Source: Hafnia alvei (GTDB taxonomy: Bacteria; Pseudomonadota; Gammaproteobacteria; Enterobacterales; Enterobacteriaceae). Taken from it: a stretch of DNA of 64,000 nt. How positions within the stretch are numbered: position 1 is the stretch's first letter; every line of letters starts with the position of its first letter. This document shows, in pieces, positions 55,961 through 64,000 of this stretch. The notes below the pieces were generated by a model. That model did no database searches, was not told where the DNA came from, and saw only the letters and a program-made list of their open reading frames with translations. A program made the translations under genes and the position numbers. The stretch is taken from the NCBI RefSeq assembly GCF_034424155.1, contig NZ_CP139992.1:2620012-2684011 (forward strand), given 5' to 3'.

Positions 55961-58900
55961 ATGAAAAGAATGTTGATTAACGCAACTCAGCAGGAAGAGT
56001 TGCGTGTTGCCCTTGTAGATGGACAGCGTCTGTATGATCTGGATATTGAAAGCCCAGGTCACGAACAGAAAAAAGCGAACATTTACAAAGGGAAAATAAC
56101 CCGTATTGAGCCAAGTCTGGAAGCTGCTTTTGTAGATTACGGTGCTGAACGACATGGTTTTCTCCCCCTCAAAGAAATTGCCCGCGAATATTTCCCAAAC
56201 AATTACTCCTCACATGGCCGTCCAAACATCAAAGATGTTTTACGCGAAGGTCAGGAAGTTATTGTTCAGGTTGACAAAGAAGAGCGTGGCAACAAAGGCG
56301 CAGCACTGACCACGTTTATCAGCCTTGCTGGTAGCTACTTAGTACTGATGCCTAATAACCCACGCGCTGGCGGAATTTCTCGTCGCATCGAAGGTGATGA
56401 CCGCACAGAATTGAAAGAAGCCCTTTCTTCTCTGCAGTTACCCGACGGCATGGGCCTTATCGTTCGTACCGCAGGCGTTGGCAAATCAGCCGAAGCGCTG
56501 CAATGGGATCTGTCATTCCGTTTGAAACATTGGGATGCCATTAAAAAAGCCGCTGAAGGCCGCCCTGCTCCGTTCCTTATCCATCAGGAAAGCAACGTTA
56601 TTGTTCGCGCATTCCGCGACTACCTGCGCCCAGACATTGGCGAAATCCTGATTGATAATCCAAAAATTCTCGATCTGGCCAAACAGCATATCGCCGCGCT
56701 GGGACGTCCTGATTTCAGCAGCAAGATTAAACTCTATACCGGTGAAATCCCGCTGTTTAGCCACTACCAAATCGAATCTCAGATTGAGTCAGCGTTCCAA
56801 CGTGAAGTTCGCCTGCCTTCCGGCGGCTCCATTGTTATTGACTCCACTGAAGCCCTGACAGCTATCGACATCAACTCCGCACGCGCTACACGCGGTGGTG
56901 ACATCGAAGAAACCGCATTCAACACCAATCTTGAAGCCGCTGATGAAATTGCTCGCCAGTTGCGTCTGCGTGACCTTGGTGGCCTGATTGTTATCGACTT
57001 CATCGATATGACGCCAGTTCGTCATCAGCGCGAAGTTGAAAACCGTCTGCGTGACGCTGTTCGCCAAGACCGCGCGCGTATTCAGATTGGTCGCATCTCT
57101 CGCTTTGGCCTGCTTGAAATGTCTCGTCAACGCCTCAGCCCATCATTGGGTGAGTCAAGCCATCACGTTTGTCCGCGCTGTAACGGCACCGGCACCGTGC
57201 GTGATAACGAGTCACTTTCACTCTCCATCCTGCGTTTGATTGAAGAAGAAGCGCTGAAAGAGAACACCAACGAAGTTCACGCGATCGTCCCTGTGCCGGT
57301 TGCCTCTTACCTGCTGAACGAAAAACGTGAGTCTGTTAGCGCCATCGAAAAACGTCAGGACGGCGTTAAAGTTATCGTTGTGCCTAACGACCAGATGCAA
57401 ACTCCGCACTACAACGTAGTTCGTGTGCGCAAAGGTGAAGAGACCAGCACCCTAAGCTATTTGCTGCCTCAGCTGCATGAAGCGGAAACGCTGACCGCCG
57501 AGGAAGAGCCGGTTCTGGAACGTAAACGTCCAGAACAGCCAGCGTTAGCCGCTTTCTCACTGGATGTTGAAGCGCCTCCTGCTGAAACAGCGGCTCCAGT
57601 CGTTGCAGCGCCTGCGGCGAAAACCGCAGCACAGCCAGCAGCGCCCGCGCAGCCAGGCTTGATTAGCCGTTTCTTCTCTGCACTGAAAAATATGTTTGCA
57701 GGTTCTGAACCTGAGCAAAAACCCGCTGTAGAAGTTACAGCGCCAGTTGAAGAGCCTCGTCGCCAAAATCAAGATCGTCGTAACAATAATCGTCGCCAGA
57801 ATGGTCGTCGTGATCGTAACGATCGCTCTGACCGTAGTAATGACCGTAACGAACGTAACAACGATCGTAACGACCGTGGTGAACGTACTGAACGCAGCAA
57901 CGAGCGTAATAACGACCGCAATAGCAACCGTGAAGACCAGCGTCGTAACCGTCGCCAGTCAACACAACCAGCTAATGCTGATGTGAACGTTGAAACAGCC
58001 AACGTTGAACAACGTGATGAGCAGCAACCTCGCCGTGAGCCACGCAATAACGATCGTCAACGTCGTCGCACTGAAGATAAGCGTCAGGCCCAGCAAGAAG
58101 TTAAAGCGCTGGAAAACAACGATGCCGCAGTAGCGAATGAAGCTGAAGAGAACAGCCGCGAAGAGAATCAGCACATGCCGCGCCGTCAGCGTCGCCAACT
58201 GACTCAGAAAGTTCGCTTTACGACTCAGGCTGAAGACGATGCCGCCGCTGCTCTGGCCAAAGCATCTGTCCCTGCCGTTGTTACTGCGCCAGTGGTTGCT
58301 GAAACCGCACCACAAGCTGAACCAGCACTGCAGCAAAACAGTGATGATGAAGGGTTCCGTGATAACCGCCAAGGTGAAAACGGTATGCCACGTCGTTCAC
58401 GTCGCTCTCCTCGCCATCTGCGTGTGAGTGGCCAACGTCGTCGCCGTTATCGTGATGAGCGTTATCCAACTCAGTCGCCAATGCCGCTGGCATTTGCAGC
58501 AGCATCACCTGAGATGGCTTCTGGCAAGGTGTGGATTAGCTATCCAGTAGCACAGCCGGCAATCGCGGAGACAGAGGTTGAAACACAGACTGTCGCTATT
58601 GAACAACCGATTGAACAGGCACCTGTTTCGCCGGTTAACGAATCTGTAGCTGAGCAGCCTGTCATCGTTGAAGAGTCTGCTTCTGAATCTGTAGTCGATG
58701 TTGAGCCTGTTGTTGAATCAGACGTTGTTGAATCAGACGTTGTTGAGCCAGCCGCTTCTGCGCCAGTTGTCGAGAAACCGGTCGCATCCGCTCCGGTCGT
58801 TGCGACCTCAGCGGCAGCAGTTCCAGCGGCGTTTGACGCCATCGTACCAGCACAAGTCATCCATGACGAACCCGCTACTGTTGAAGAAACAACATCAGTA

Positions 58901-59377
58901 GTTGAAGAATCAGTTGCCGATGACAAACCAGTTGTCGTTGAAGCCGCAGTGGTTGAAGAAACTATTTCTGAAGCGCCTGTCGTAACAGAAACCACAGTGG
59001 CAGAATCTGTCGTTGAAGAAAACGCGGCTGAAGAGACTCACGCTGAACCAACGACCATTGACGCAACTGCGGCTGAAACGCCAGTGGTTGAGGAAACGAC
59101 AGTTGAAGAAACCGTTGCTCAGGTAGTTGTTGAAGAGCCTGTTGTTCAGCCAGTCGTAGCGGCGAAACCTGTCATTGTCGTCGCAGCTAAGGCTCAGCGC
59201 GTAGCATCAGCGCCGATGACCAAGGCTCCAGCGCCAGAGTATGTACCTTCTGCGCCAGTCGTCAGCAACTGGCAGCGCCCTACTCTGGATTTGCAGAGCA
59301 AAGGCGGTGCCGGTGGACATGCGGCGGTAAGCCAAGCAACGGCGCCAGCGACTAAGCCACCAGCGGTTACTGACTAA
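55961..59377 (+). CDS. rne: Ribonuclease E
   Basis: RNase E is the essential endonuclease that starts mRNA decay and matures rRNA and tRNA, and its tail scaffolds the degradosome on the inner membrane. From the ATG at 55961 ([20 protein letters not shown], the E. coli start) it has 1138 residues versus 1061. The catalytic half aligns without gaps: S1 domain, DNase-I-like metal aspartates in [20 protein letters not shown] and [10 protein letters not shown], and the zinc link CPRCNGTG. The tail has the membrane-binding amphipathic helix ([16 protein letters not shown]), an expanded Arg/Asn/Asp-rich RNA-binding tract, the enolase-binding [20 protein letters not shown] and a long Val/Glu/Pro-rich linker. 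An upstream ATG at 55946 would add five residues. Confidence 0.97.
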   Translation: MKRMLINATQQEELRVALVDGQRLYDLDIESPGHEQKKANIYKGKITRIEPSLEAAFVDYGAERHGFLPLKEIAREYFPNNYSSHGRPNIKDVLREGQEVIVQVDKEERGNKGAALTTFISLAGSYLVLMPNNPRAGGISRRIEGDDRTELKEALSSLQLPDGMGLIVRTAGVGKSAEALQWDLSFRLKHWDAIKKAAEGRPAPFLIHQESNVIVRAFRDYLRPDIGEILIDNPKILDLAKQHIAALGRPDFSSKIKLYTGEIPLFSHYQIESQIESAFQREVRLPSGGSIVIDSTEALTAIDINSARATRGGDIEETAFNTNLEAADEIARQLRLRDLGGLIVIDFIDMTPVRHQREVENRLRDAVRQDRARIQIGRISRFGLLEMSRQRLSPSLGESSHHVCPRCNGTGTVRDNESLSLSILRLIEEEALKENTNEVHAIVPVPVASYLLNEKRESVSAIEKRQDGVKVIVVPNDQMQTPHYNVVRVRKGEETSTLSYLLPQLHEAETLTAEEEPVLERKRPEQPALAAFSLDVEAPPAETAAPVVAAPAAKTAAQPAAPAQPGLISRFFSALKNMFAGSEPEQKPAVEVTAPVEEPRRQNQDRRNNNRRQNGRRDRNDRSDRSNDRNERNNDRNDRGERTERSNERNNDRNSNREDQRRNRRQSTQPANADVNVETANVEQRDEQQPRREPRNNDRQRRRTEDKRQAQQEVKALENNDAAVANEAEENSREENQHMPRRQRRQLTQKVRFTTQAEDDAAAALAKASVPAVVTAPVVAETAPQAEPALQQNSDDEGFRDNRQGENGMPRRSRRSPRHLRVSGQRRRRYRDERYPTQSPMPLAFAAASPEMASGKVWISYPVAQPAIAETEVETQTVAIEQPIEQAPVSPVNESVAEQPVIVEESASESVVDVEPVVESDVVESDVVEPAASAPVVEKPVASAPVVATSAAAVPAAFDAIVPAQVIHDEPATVEETTSVVEESVADDKPVVVEAAVVEETISEAPVVTETTVAESVVEENAAEETHAEPTTIDATAAETPVVEETTVEETVAQVVVEEPVVQPVVAAKPVIVVAAKAQRVASAPMTKAPAPEYVPSAPVVSNWQRPTLDLQSKGGAGGHAAVSQATAPATKPPAVTD

Positions 59378-59396
59378 TCAGCTAGTGCATTAAATA

Positions 59397-59422
59397 AAAA
59401 ACCCGCCGATGGCGGGTTTTTT
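59397..59422 (+). terminator. Terminator after rne
   Basis: AAAAACCCGCC/GGCGGGTTTTT with a three-base loop is followed by further T residues, 20 bases after the rne stop. Confidence 0.9.
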
Positions 59423-59595
59423 ATTATCGATACATTGAGTAGGAATATATTTACCAAATAACAAAAATCATTCTCAATTATTTAATAATACATATTATAA
59501 TTAATTAGCGTAATAATTAATCATCGTTTGAGCTATGATAAGTTTCTTACAGATGAAATTTAATTTGGCTAGAATTTCTAGTACCGCACTGTATT

Positions 59596-59673
59596 ATGCC
59601 CGCACAGTCTCCGGCTGCATGATGCAATGGGCATTAAGGAAAACCTTAGCCCCCGGAGACTGGCTATGCCCAT
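59596..59673. repeat. Palindromic element with alternative folds
   Basis: CAGTCTCCGG (59605-59614) pairs with CCGGAGACTG (59653-59662), enclosing a TGCATGATGCA palindrome and a hairpin GGGC..TAAGG-AAAA-CCTTAGCCC (59629-59652). The segment ATGGGCAT (59627-59634) can instead pair with ATGCCC (59596-59601) or ATGCCCAT (59666-59673). It lies in a 393-base gap between convergent rne and the ABM gene. I see no ORF that explains it; the rest of the gap is AT-rich and featureless. Confidence 0.6.
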
Positions 59674-59770
59674 GAAGTCTGTATCAAGAATGGGCACCTA
59701 ATACACTATATTTTGACATCTAATATAAATACGCCCAAATATATAGTTATTAACACACCAGCTTTATATA

Positions 59771-60061
59771 TCAGGCTATCTGATGTAGTACTTTAATATC
59801 GAGTGTTTCCAGTTTTCCCTCAACTTCTTTTACGAAGTTCTGGAAATGAACGGTGTTATTATGACGATCAACCGCTTCCTGAGACGCCCATACTTCGAAG
59901 AAAACATAGGTTCCTTTATGTCCAATCTCCTCATGGAGGTCATATTGGATATTGCCCATTTCTTGTCTGCTTGGCTCAACGACACGCTCAACCGCGCTGT
60001 GAATAGCCGCTTTGTGTTCAGGTTTAGCTATTAAAGTTGCAACTATACGAACTTCACTCAT
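59771..60061 (-). CDS. Antibiotic-biosynthesis-monooxygenase (ABM) fold protein
   Basis: This 96-residue protein has the dimeric ferredoxin-like ABM fold shared by quinol monooxygenase YgiN and the AI-2 processing enzyme LsrG. Characteristic segments are [36 protein letters not shown] and [22 protein letters not shown] with its conserved histidines. The ATG at 60061 follows a GGAG Shine-Dalgarno; the longer in-frame reading to 60100 is unsupported. It is divergent from pyrC. The substrate cannot be told from sequence. Confidence 0.84.
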   Translation of the reverse strand: MSEVRIVATLIAKPEHKAAIHSAVERVVEPSRQEMGNIQYDLHEEIGHKGTYVFFEVWASQEAVDRHNNTVHFQNFVKEVEGKLETLDIKVLHQIA

Positions 60062-60319
60062 CGTGGTGCTCCTTTTTTCATGTCCACTGAATTCATTCAT
60101 GTAAAACCTATTGCCAGACTACGCTTTTTATCACACAAAATCCTGCTGGAATTATATGAATTATCAATAGATCACAACAAACGAGTGCATCTTAGTCCAT
60201 TTGCCCTTATCCTTATCCCCCGCCACAAAAACACATTTCCATCCCCCTGTTGGAGTGTGTCTCGCAAGATCTGTATCGTCAACATCACTCATGACAGCAT
60301 TGTCAGACGGAGCCTTGTA

Positions 60320-61366
60320 ATGACCGTAATGCAGCACGCCCTTAAGATCCGCCGCCCAGATGACTGGCATCTCCATCTTCGCGATGACGAAATGCTGAAA
60401 ACCGTTTTACCACATACTAGCCAGCACTTTGCCCGTGCTATTGTGATGCCTAATCTGGTTCCGCCGATCACCAGCATTGCTCAGGCACAGGCCTATCGCC
60501 AACGTATTCTTGATGCTGTTCCAGCAGAGCATAACTTTACGCCACTGATGACCTGTTATTTAACCGATGGCTTAGATGCCAATGAGTTAATCTCTGGCCA
60601 TGCCGATGGCGTATTTACCGCTGCCAAGCTTTATCCCGCAAATGCAACCACCAATTCCAAGCATGGCGTAACCTCCGTGCTAGGGCTTTACCCTCTATTT
60701 GAGCAAATGCAGAAAAGCGGCATGCCGCTGCTTATTCATGGCGAAGTCACACTGCACGATGTTGATATTTTCGACCGCGAGGCGCGTTTCATTGACGAGG
60801 TGATGCTGCCATTACGTCAGAATTTCCCTGAGCTAAAAATTGTCTTCGAACATATTACCACCCGAGAAGCCGCCGAGTTTGTGACTGAAGGTGATGAGTA
60901 TCTCGCGGCCACCATTACGCCACAGCACCTGATGTTTAACCGTAACCATATGCTGGTTGGCGGTATCCGCCCGCATTTATTCTGCCTACCAATATTGAAG
61001 CGCAGCACCCATCAAGAAGCCCTGCGTAAGGCCGCGACCAGCGGTAACACACGCTTCTTCCTTGGCACAGACTCTGCGCCTCATTCACGGCAGCGTAAAG
61101 AGTCTAGCTGTGGCTGTGCGGGGGTATTTAACGCACCCACAGCGCTCCAAGCCTACGCAGCGGTATTTGAACAAGAGAATGCGCTACAGCACCTCGAAGC
61201 ATTCTGCTCTCTCAATGGCCCCGAGTTCTATAACTTGCCAGTTAACGACAGTCATATTGAGTTGGTACGTGAACCCGTTACTATCGAAGAATCTATTCCC
61301 TGCGGCGATGATACGCTAATCCCATTCTTGGCTGGTGAAACCGTTCAATGGACGGTAAAGGCCTAG
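60320..61366 (+). CDS. pyrC: Dihydroorotase
   Basis: PyrC interconverts N-carbamoyl-aspartate and dihydroorotate in pyrimidine synthesis. The 348 residues equal the E. coli length. The binuclear zinc site uses H17 and H19 ([10 protein letters not shown]), the carbamylated lysine in [13 protein letters not shown], histidines in LLIHGEVT and VFEHITT, and the aspartate in [11 protein letters not shown]. The ATG at 60320 has a GGAG ribosome site seven bases upstream. A longer in-frame reading from 60080 adds 80 residues with no homology and is rejected. A small hairpin TGACA/TGTCA (60292-60305) sits just before the ribosome site. Confidence 0.97.
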   Translation: MTVMQHALKIRRPDDWHLHLRDDEMLKTVLPHTSQHFARAIVMPNLVPPITSIAQAQAYRQRILDAVPAEHNFTPLMTCYLTDGLDANELISGHADGVFTAAKLYPANATTNSKHGVTSVLGLYPLFEQMQKSGMPLLIHGEVTLHDVDIFDREARFIDEVMLPLRQNFPELKIVFEHITTREAAEFVTEGDEYLAATITPQHLMFNRNHMLVGGIRPHLFCLPILKRSTHQEALRKAATSGNTRFFLGTDSAPHSRQRKESSCGCAGVFNAPTALQAYAAVFEQENALQHLEAFCSLNGPEFYNLPVNDSHIELVREPVTIEESIPCGDDTLIPFLAGETVQWTVKA

Positions 61367-61398
61367 ACTCGCGCACAGAGTGATACCTAAAAGTTAAA

Positions 61399-61424
61399 TT
61401 AACCCACTCCTCAGAGTGGGTTAA
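61399..61424 (+). terminator. Hairpin after pyrC
   Basis: Eleven-base arms TTAACCCACTC/GAGTGGGTTAA enclose a four-base loop 32 bases past the pyrC stop. It ends only 21 bases before the fetA start and has a weak T tract, so some read-through into fetA is possible. Confidence 0.6.
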
Positions 61425-61445
61425 TCCATTAAAATGGAAGATAAA

Positions 61446-62108
61446 ATGAATAATACGGAGAACCTACTTGAGCTCCGAAACATTTGCTTTAGCGCAGACC
61501 AGCAGATCATTATCGATAATCTCTCACTTACGCTTCAGCCCAAAGAGCTTAAAGTTATCACTGGCCCTTCTGGCTGTGGTAAAAGCACCCTGCTAAAAAT
61601 TATCGCCTCGCTGTTTCCTCCAACCTCGGGTGATATTTTTCTCAAAGGTAAAAATATCCTCACTCTGAAACCAGAGGCGTATCGCCAGCAAGTTTCATAC
61701 TGCTTCCAAACCCCAATTTTGTTCGGCGATACGGTCAAAGATAATCTTCAGTTTCCCTATAAAATCCGCGGCGATAAAGTTGATTTAGAAAAAATAAAGC
61801 GTGGGTTGTTACAATTCGATCTTCCTCTGCACTCGCTAGATAAGAAAATCGACGATCTCTCTGGCGGAGAAAAACAGCGCGTTGCTTTGCTACGCAACAT
61901 TCAATACCTGCCAAAGATCTTACTGCTGGACGAAATAACCAGCGCGCTAGACGATAAAAATAAGCAAATCGTGCATCAGGTGATTGATGATTTAATTACC
62001 CACGCCGGCATAGCTGTTTTGTGGGTCACCCACAACAGCGACGAAATCAGCCAGTCTCATAACCTTCTGCGCATGACAAAATACGAAGCACCAGAGGCCA
62101 AACAATGA
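61446..62108 (+). CDS. fetA: Iron-export ABC transporter ATP-binding protein FetA
   Basis: FetA (YbbL) is the ATPase of the FetAB transporter, which in E. coli lowers cytoplasmic iron and improves resistance to hydrogen peroxide. The 220 residues have Walker A GPSGCGKST, signature LSGGEKQR and Walker B ILLLDEITSALD, plus LKPEAYRQQVSYCFQTPILF matching YbbL closely. I start at the ATG at 61446, which has a GGAAG ribosome site; the ATG at 61434 lies four codons upstream with none. It overlaps fetB by four bases (ATGA). Confidence is high. Confidence 0.93.
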   Translation: MNNTENLLELRNICFSADQQIIIDNLSLTLQPKELKVITGPSGCGKSTLLKIIASLFPPTSGDIFLKGKNILTLKPEAYRQQVSYCFQTPILFGDTVKDNLQFPYKIRGDKVDLEKIKRGLLQFDLPLHSLDKKIDDLSGGEKQRVALLRNIQYLPKILLLDEITSALDDKNKQIVHQVIDDLITHAGIAVLWVTHNSDEISQSHNLLRMTKYEAPEAKQ

Positions 62109-62863
62109 GCGAACATAACATCACCGACCAATCGTTAATCATGGCATTAGCCCTTGTAGCTATTGCCCTACTTATCAGCGGTAAAGAAAAACTCGGGTTA
62201 GAGAAGGATATTATCTGGAGCGTTACCCGTGCGATTATTCAGCTCATTATCGTTGGCTACGTACTTAAATATATTTTCAATATCGACCACGCGCTGCTCA
62301 CACTGTTGATGGTGCTTTTTATCTGCGTCAACGCGGCCTATAACGCTAAAAAACGTAGCAAAGGTTTAAGCCATGCTTTCGTTATTTCTCTTATTGCCAT
62401 TGTGACCGGCACCGCGCTCACGTTAGCCGTTCTGATCGGCAGCGGCTCCATTACGTTCACCCCCATGCAGGTCATTCCCATCTCCGGCATGATTGCAGGT
62501 AATGCGATGGTTGCCGTCGGATTATGCTACAACAATCTGCGCCAGCGTTTTGCCGATGAAAAGCAGAAAGTCCAAGAGATGTTGAGCCTTGGCGCGACAC
62601 CTAAGCAATCATCTGCTTCCATTATTCGTGCCAGTATAAAAGCAGCGCTAATCCCCACCGTTGATTCCGCCAAAACCGTTGGCTTAGTCAGCCTGCCTGG
62701 AATGATGTCTGGTTTGATTTTTGCGGGCGTCGATCCGGTAAAAGCGATTCGCTACCAAATCATGGTGACATTCATGCTGCTTTCTACAGCAAGTCTTTCC
62801 ACCATCATTGCGGGCTATCTTGCCTATAAGAAATTTTATTCCGATCGTTCACAGTTATTGTAA
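62105..62863 (+). CDS. fetB: Iron-export ABC transporter permease FetB
   Basis: FetB (YbbM) is the membrane subunit of the FetAB exporter. The 252 residues have about six to seven membrane segments. A long conserved run reads FTPMQVIPISGMIAGNAMVA and then LSLGATPKQSSASIIRASIK and SLPGMMSGLIFAGVDPVKAI. The latter is the UPF0014 family pattern. Its ATG overlaps the fetA stop, so the two proteins should be made together. A bidirectional terminator follows. Confidence is high. Confidence 0.93.
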   Translation: MSEHNITDQSLIMALALVAIALLISGKEKLGLEKDIIWSVTRAIIQLIIVGYVLKYIFNIDHALLTLLMVLFICVNAAYNAKKRSKGLSHAFVISLIAIVTGTALTLAVLIGSGSITFTPMQVIPISGMIAGNAMVAVGLCYNNLRQRFADEKQKVQEMLSLGATPKQSSASIIRASIKAALIPTVDSAKTVGLVSLPGMMSGLIFAGVDPVKAIRYQIMVTFMLLSTASLSTIIAGYLAYKKFYSDRSQLL

Positions 62864-62880
62864 ATCCGCATTTCAATAGC

Positions 62881-62911
62881 AAAAAGCCCTGCATCATCAG
62901 CAGGGCTTTTT
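62881..62911. terminator. Bidirectional terminator between fetB and fumarase
   Basis: AAAAAGCCCTGC and GCAGGGCTTTTT arms enclose a seven-base loop with A and T tracts, placed between the convergent stops. Confidence 0.92.
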
Positions 62912-62935
62912 ATTAGACGCTATACCGGCAATCAG

Positions 62936-64000
62936 TTATTTCACGCAGCGCGTACACTGCTCTGATTGGATCACTTGGAAGAAGTCGTTACCTTTGTCAT
63001 CAACTAAAATAAACGCAGGGAAATCTTCAACTTCAATTTTCCAAATAGCTTCCATACCCAGCTCAGGGTATTCCAGACACTCAAGGCTCTTAATACTCTG
63101 CTGAGCCAGCACCGCCGCTGGGCCGCCAATACTGCCGAGGTAGAAACCACCGTGTTTTTTACACGCATCCGTGACTTGCTGGCTGCGATTACCTTTTGCC
63201 AACATCACCATGCTGCCGCCGTTGGCCTGAAGCAGATCAACGTACGAGTCCATACGGCCAGCCGTTGTTGGGCCTAAAGAACCAGACGCATAACCTTCTG
63301 GAGTTTTAGCCGGGCCCGCATAATAAATAGGATGATCTTTAACGTATTGAGGCAGATCTTCACCATTATCTAAGCGCTCTTTCAGCTTCGCATGGGCAAT
63401 ATCACGACCAACAACAATAGTTCCGCTCAGCGACAGACGGGTGGAAACCGGATACTGAGAAAGCTGCTGCAATATTTCAGACATCGGACGGTTTAAATCA
63501 ACCTTAACCGCTTCGCCCTCACCGGCTTTACGCAGGTGTTCAGGAATATATTTACCCGGATTGCTTTCCAGTTTTTCAATCCAAATACCATCGCGGTTAA
63601 TTTTCGCTTTGATATTTCGATCCGCAGAACAGGAAACGCCCATACCCACAGGACACGATGCGCCGTGGCGAGGCAAACGAATAACGCGCACGTCATGAGC
63701 GAAATATTTCCCGCCAAACTGTGCTCCCAGCCCCAGATTCTGCGCTTCTTTCAGCAGTTCTTGTTCCAGCTCGATATCACGGAAGGCCTGACCATGCTCA
63801 TTACCTTCGGTTGGCAAGCCGTCATAATATTTCGTCGAGGCCAGCTTCACGGTTTTTAGCGTAGATTCAGCCGAGGTGCCGCCAATAACAAACGCAACGT
63901 GATAAGGAGGACAGGCTGCTGTACCTAAGGTACGCATTTTATCCACCAGATAGTTTTTGAGCTTGCCTGGCGTTAATAGCGCTTTGGTTTCCTGGTAGAG
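62936..64000 (-). CDS. Class I fumarate hydratase (partial, N-terminus cut by window edge)
   Basis: This is the C-terminal part (about 355 residues) of a homodimeric [4Fe-4S] class I fumarase, which hydrates fumarate to malate. The reading frame runs open to the window edge, so the start lies beyond 64000. Visible motifs include [20 protein letters not shown], the cluster-ligand cysteine region [18 protein letters not shown], and the swivel domain with [18 protein letters not shown] and the C-terminal QCTRCVK. FumA and FumB are too alike for me to choose. It is convergent with fetAB. Confidence 0.95.
   Translation of the reverse strand, partial: LYQETKALLTPGKLKNYLVDKMRTLGTAACPPYHVAFVIGGTSAESTLKTVKLASTKYYDGLPTEGNEHGQAFRDIELEQELLKEAQNLGLGAQFGGKYFAHDVRVIRLPRHGASCPVGMGVSCSADRNIKAKINRDGIWIEKLESNPGKYIPEHLRKAGEGEAVKVDLNRPMSEILQQLSQYPVSTRLSLSGTIVVGRDIAHAKLKERLDNGEDLPQYVKDHPIYYAGPAKTPEGYASGSLGPTTAGRMDSYVDLLQANGGSMVMLAKGNRSQQVTDACKKHGGFYLGSIGGPAAVLAQQSIKSLECLEYPELGMEAIWKIEVEDFPAFILVDDKGNDFFQVIQSEQCTRCVK

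Noticed and set aside
57769-58995. Several long ORFs antisense or out of frame within rne
   Set aside because: They arise from the repetitive arginine and valine/glutamate codons of the rne tail and have Ser/Thr- or Arg/Leu-only compositions.
55961-59377. Arg-Asn-Asp repeat and Val/Glu repeats of rne taken for a tandem-repeat or foreign insertion
   Set aside because: The frame is intact, and the flanking membrane-helix and enolase-binding segments match E. coli RNase E, so the repeats are part of its normal disordered tail.
60080-60319. 80-residue N-terminal extension of PyrC
   Set aside because: The extension has no homology, lies across the promoter shared with the ABM gene, and the ATG at 60320 gives the exact E. 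coli length.
1-64000. tRNA, rRNA, CRISPR arrays, insertion sequences or prophage
   Set aside because: No T-arm-like motifs, regular spaced repeats, transposase or phage genes were seen on reading both strands; a dedicated RNA or CRISPR search was not possible.

Overview
The window is a stretch of an enterobacterial (Enterobacterales) chromosome of moderate GC content. Nearly every long gene matches an Escherichia coli protein that I recognise by sequence. Gene content and the shuffled order suggest a genus outside Escherichia/Salmonella, most plausibly Hafnia or a near relative, but that assignment is an inference without a database search. I found no phage, plasmid, insertion sequence, CRISPR array, rRNA or tRNA. 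The terminal genes ndh and fumA/B are cut by the window edges.

Layout. 1-3965: ndh (TTG start) diverges from a CstA-family peptide/pyruvate carrier with its small YbdD/YjiX-like partner. 3979-10460: kdgT, then fsaA divergent from ybiY-ybiW (glycyl-radical enzyme and its activase) across a perfect FNR palindrome, followed by a YciT-type DeoR regulator and a DUF2164 gene. 10510-16190: a long hairpin element, aphA, SOS-controlled dinI, tehA, a small helical protein, bssS, solA and an AT-rich RcsA-like LuxR regulator. 16267-25138: a ProP-like transporter, a 740-bp region with structured repeats and a possible 37-residue membrane protein, tqsA, a MocR regulator, trhO, an XRE-cupin regulator divergent from a DMT exporter over twin 18-20 bp palindromes, and a LysR gene. 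25266-32896: a periplasmic MBL-fold protein with an atypical metal motif, DoxX, a peptide transporter, yqjA, a DsbA-like protein, an MFS exporter and a DUF817 membrane protein. 32969-36475: gntU-gntK under GntR/CRP-like sites, a lone araD and osmB. 36550-41094: yciH, pyrF, lapB, lapA and pgpB, divergent from ribA, as in E. coli. 41179-59422: ptsG, tatD/ycfH, holB, tmk, mltG, pabC, fabF, acpP, fabG, fabD, fabH, plsX, rpmF, yceD, then maf/yceF, rluC and rne with its autoregulatory leader. 59596-64000: a multi-fold palindromic element, an ABM-fold gene, pyrC, fetA-fetB and class I fumarase.

How the genes work together. The core block is the conserved fatty-acid, cell-envelope, replication and RNA-decay neighbourhood that lies near 24 min in E. 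coli, with dinI, bssS, solA, trhO and pyrC displaced from it. The most coherent accessory unit is fsaA/ybiY/ybiW, which looks like an FNR-controlled anaerobic sugar-phosphate pathway, here with an attached regulator and a DUF2164 protein. The best novelty candidates are the twin-operator XRE-cupin/exporter pair, the 37-residue membrane ORF with its own promoter, the RcsA-like regulator, the atypical MBL protein beside DoxX, and the structured elements at 10510-10577, 18040-18101 and 59596-59673.
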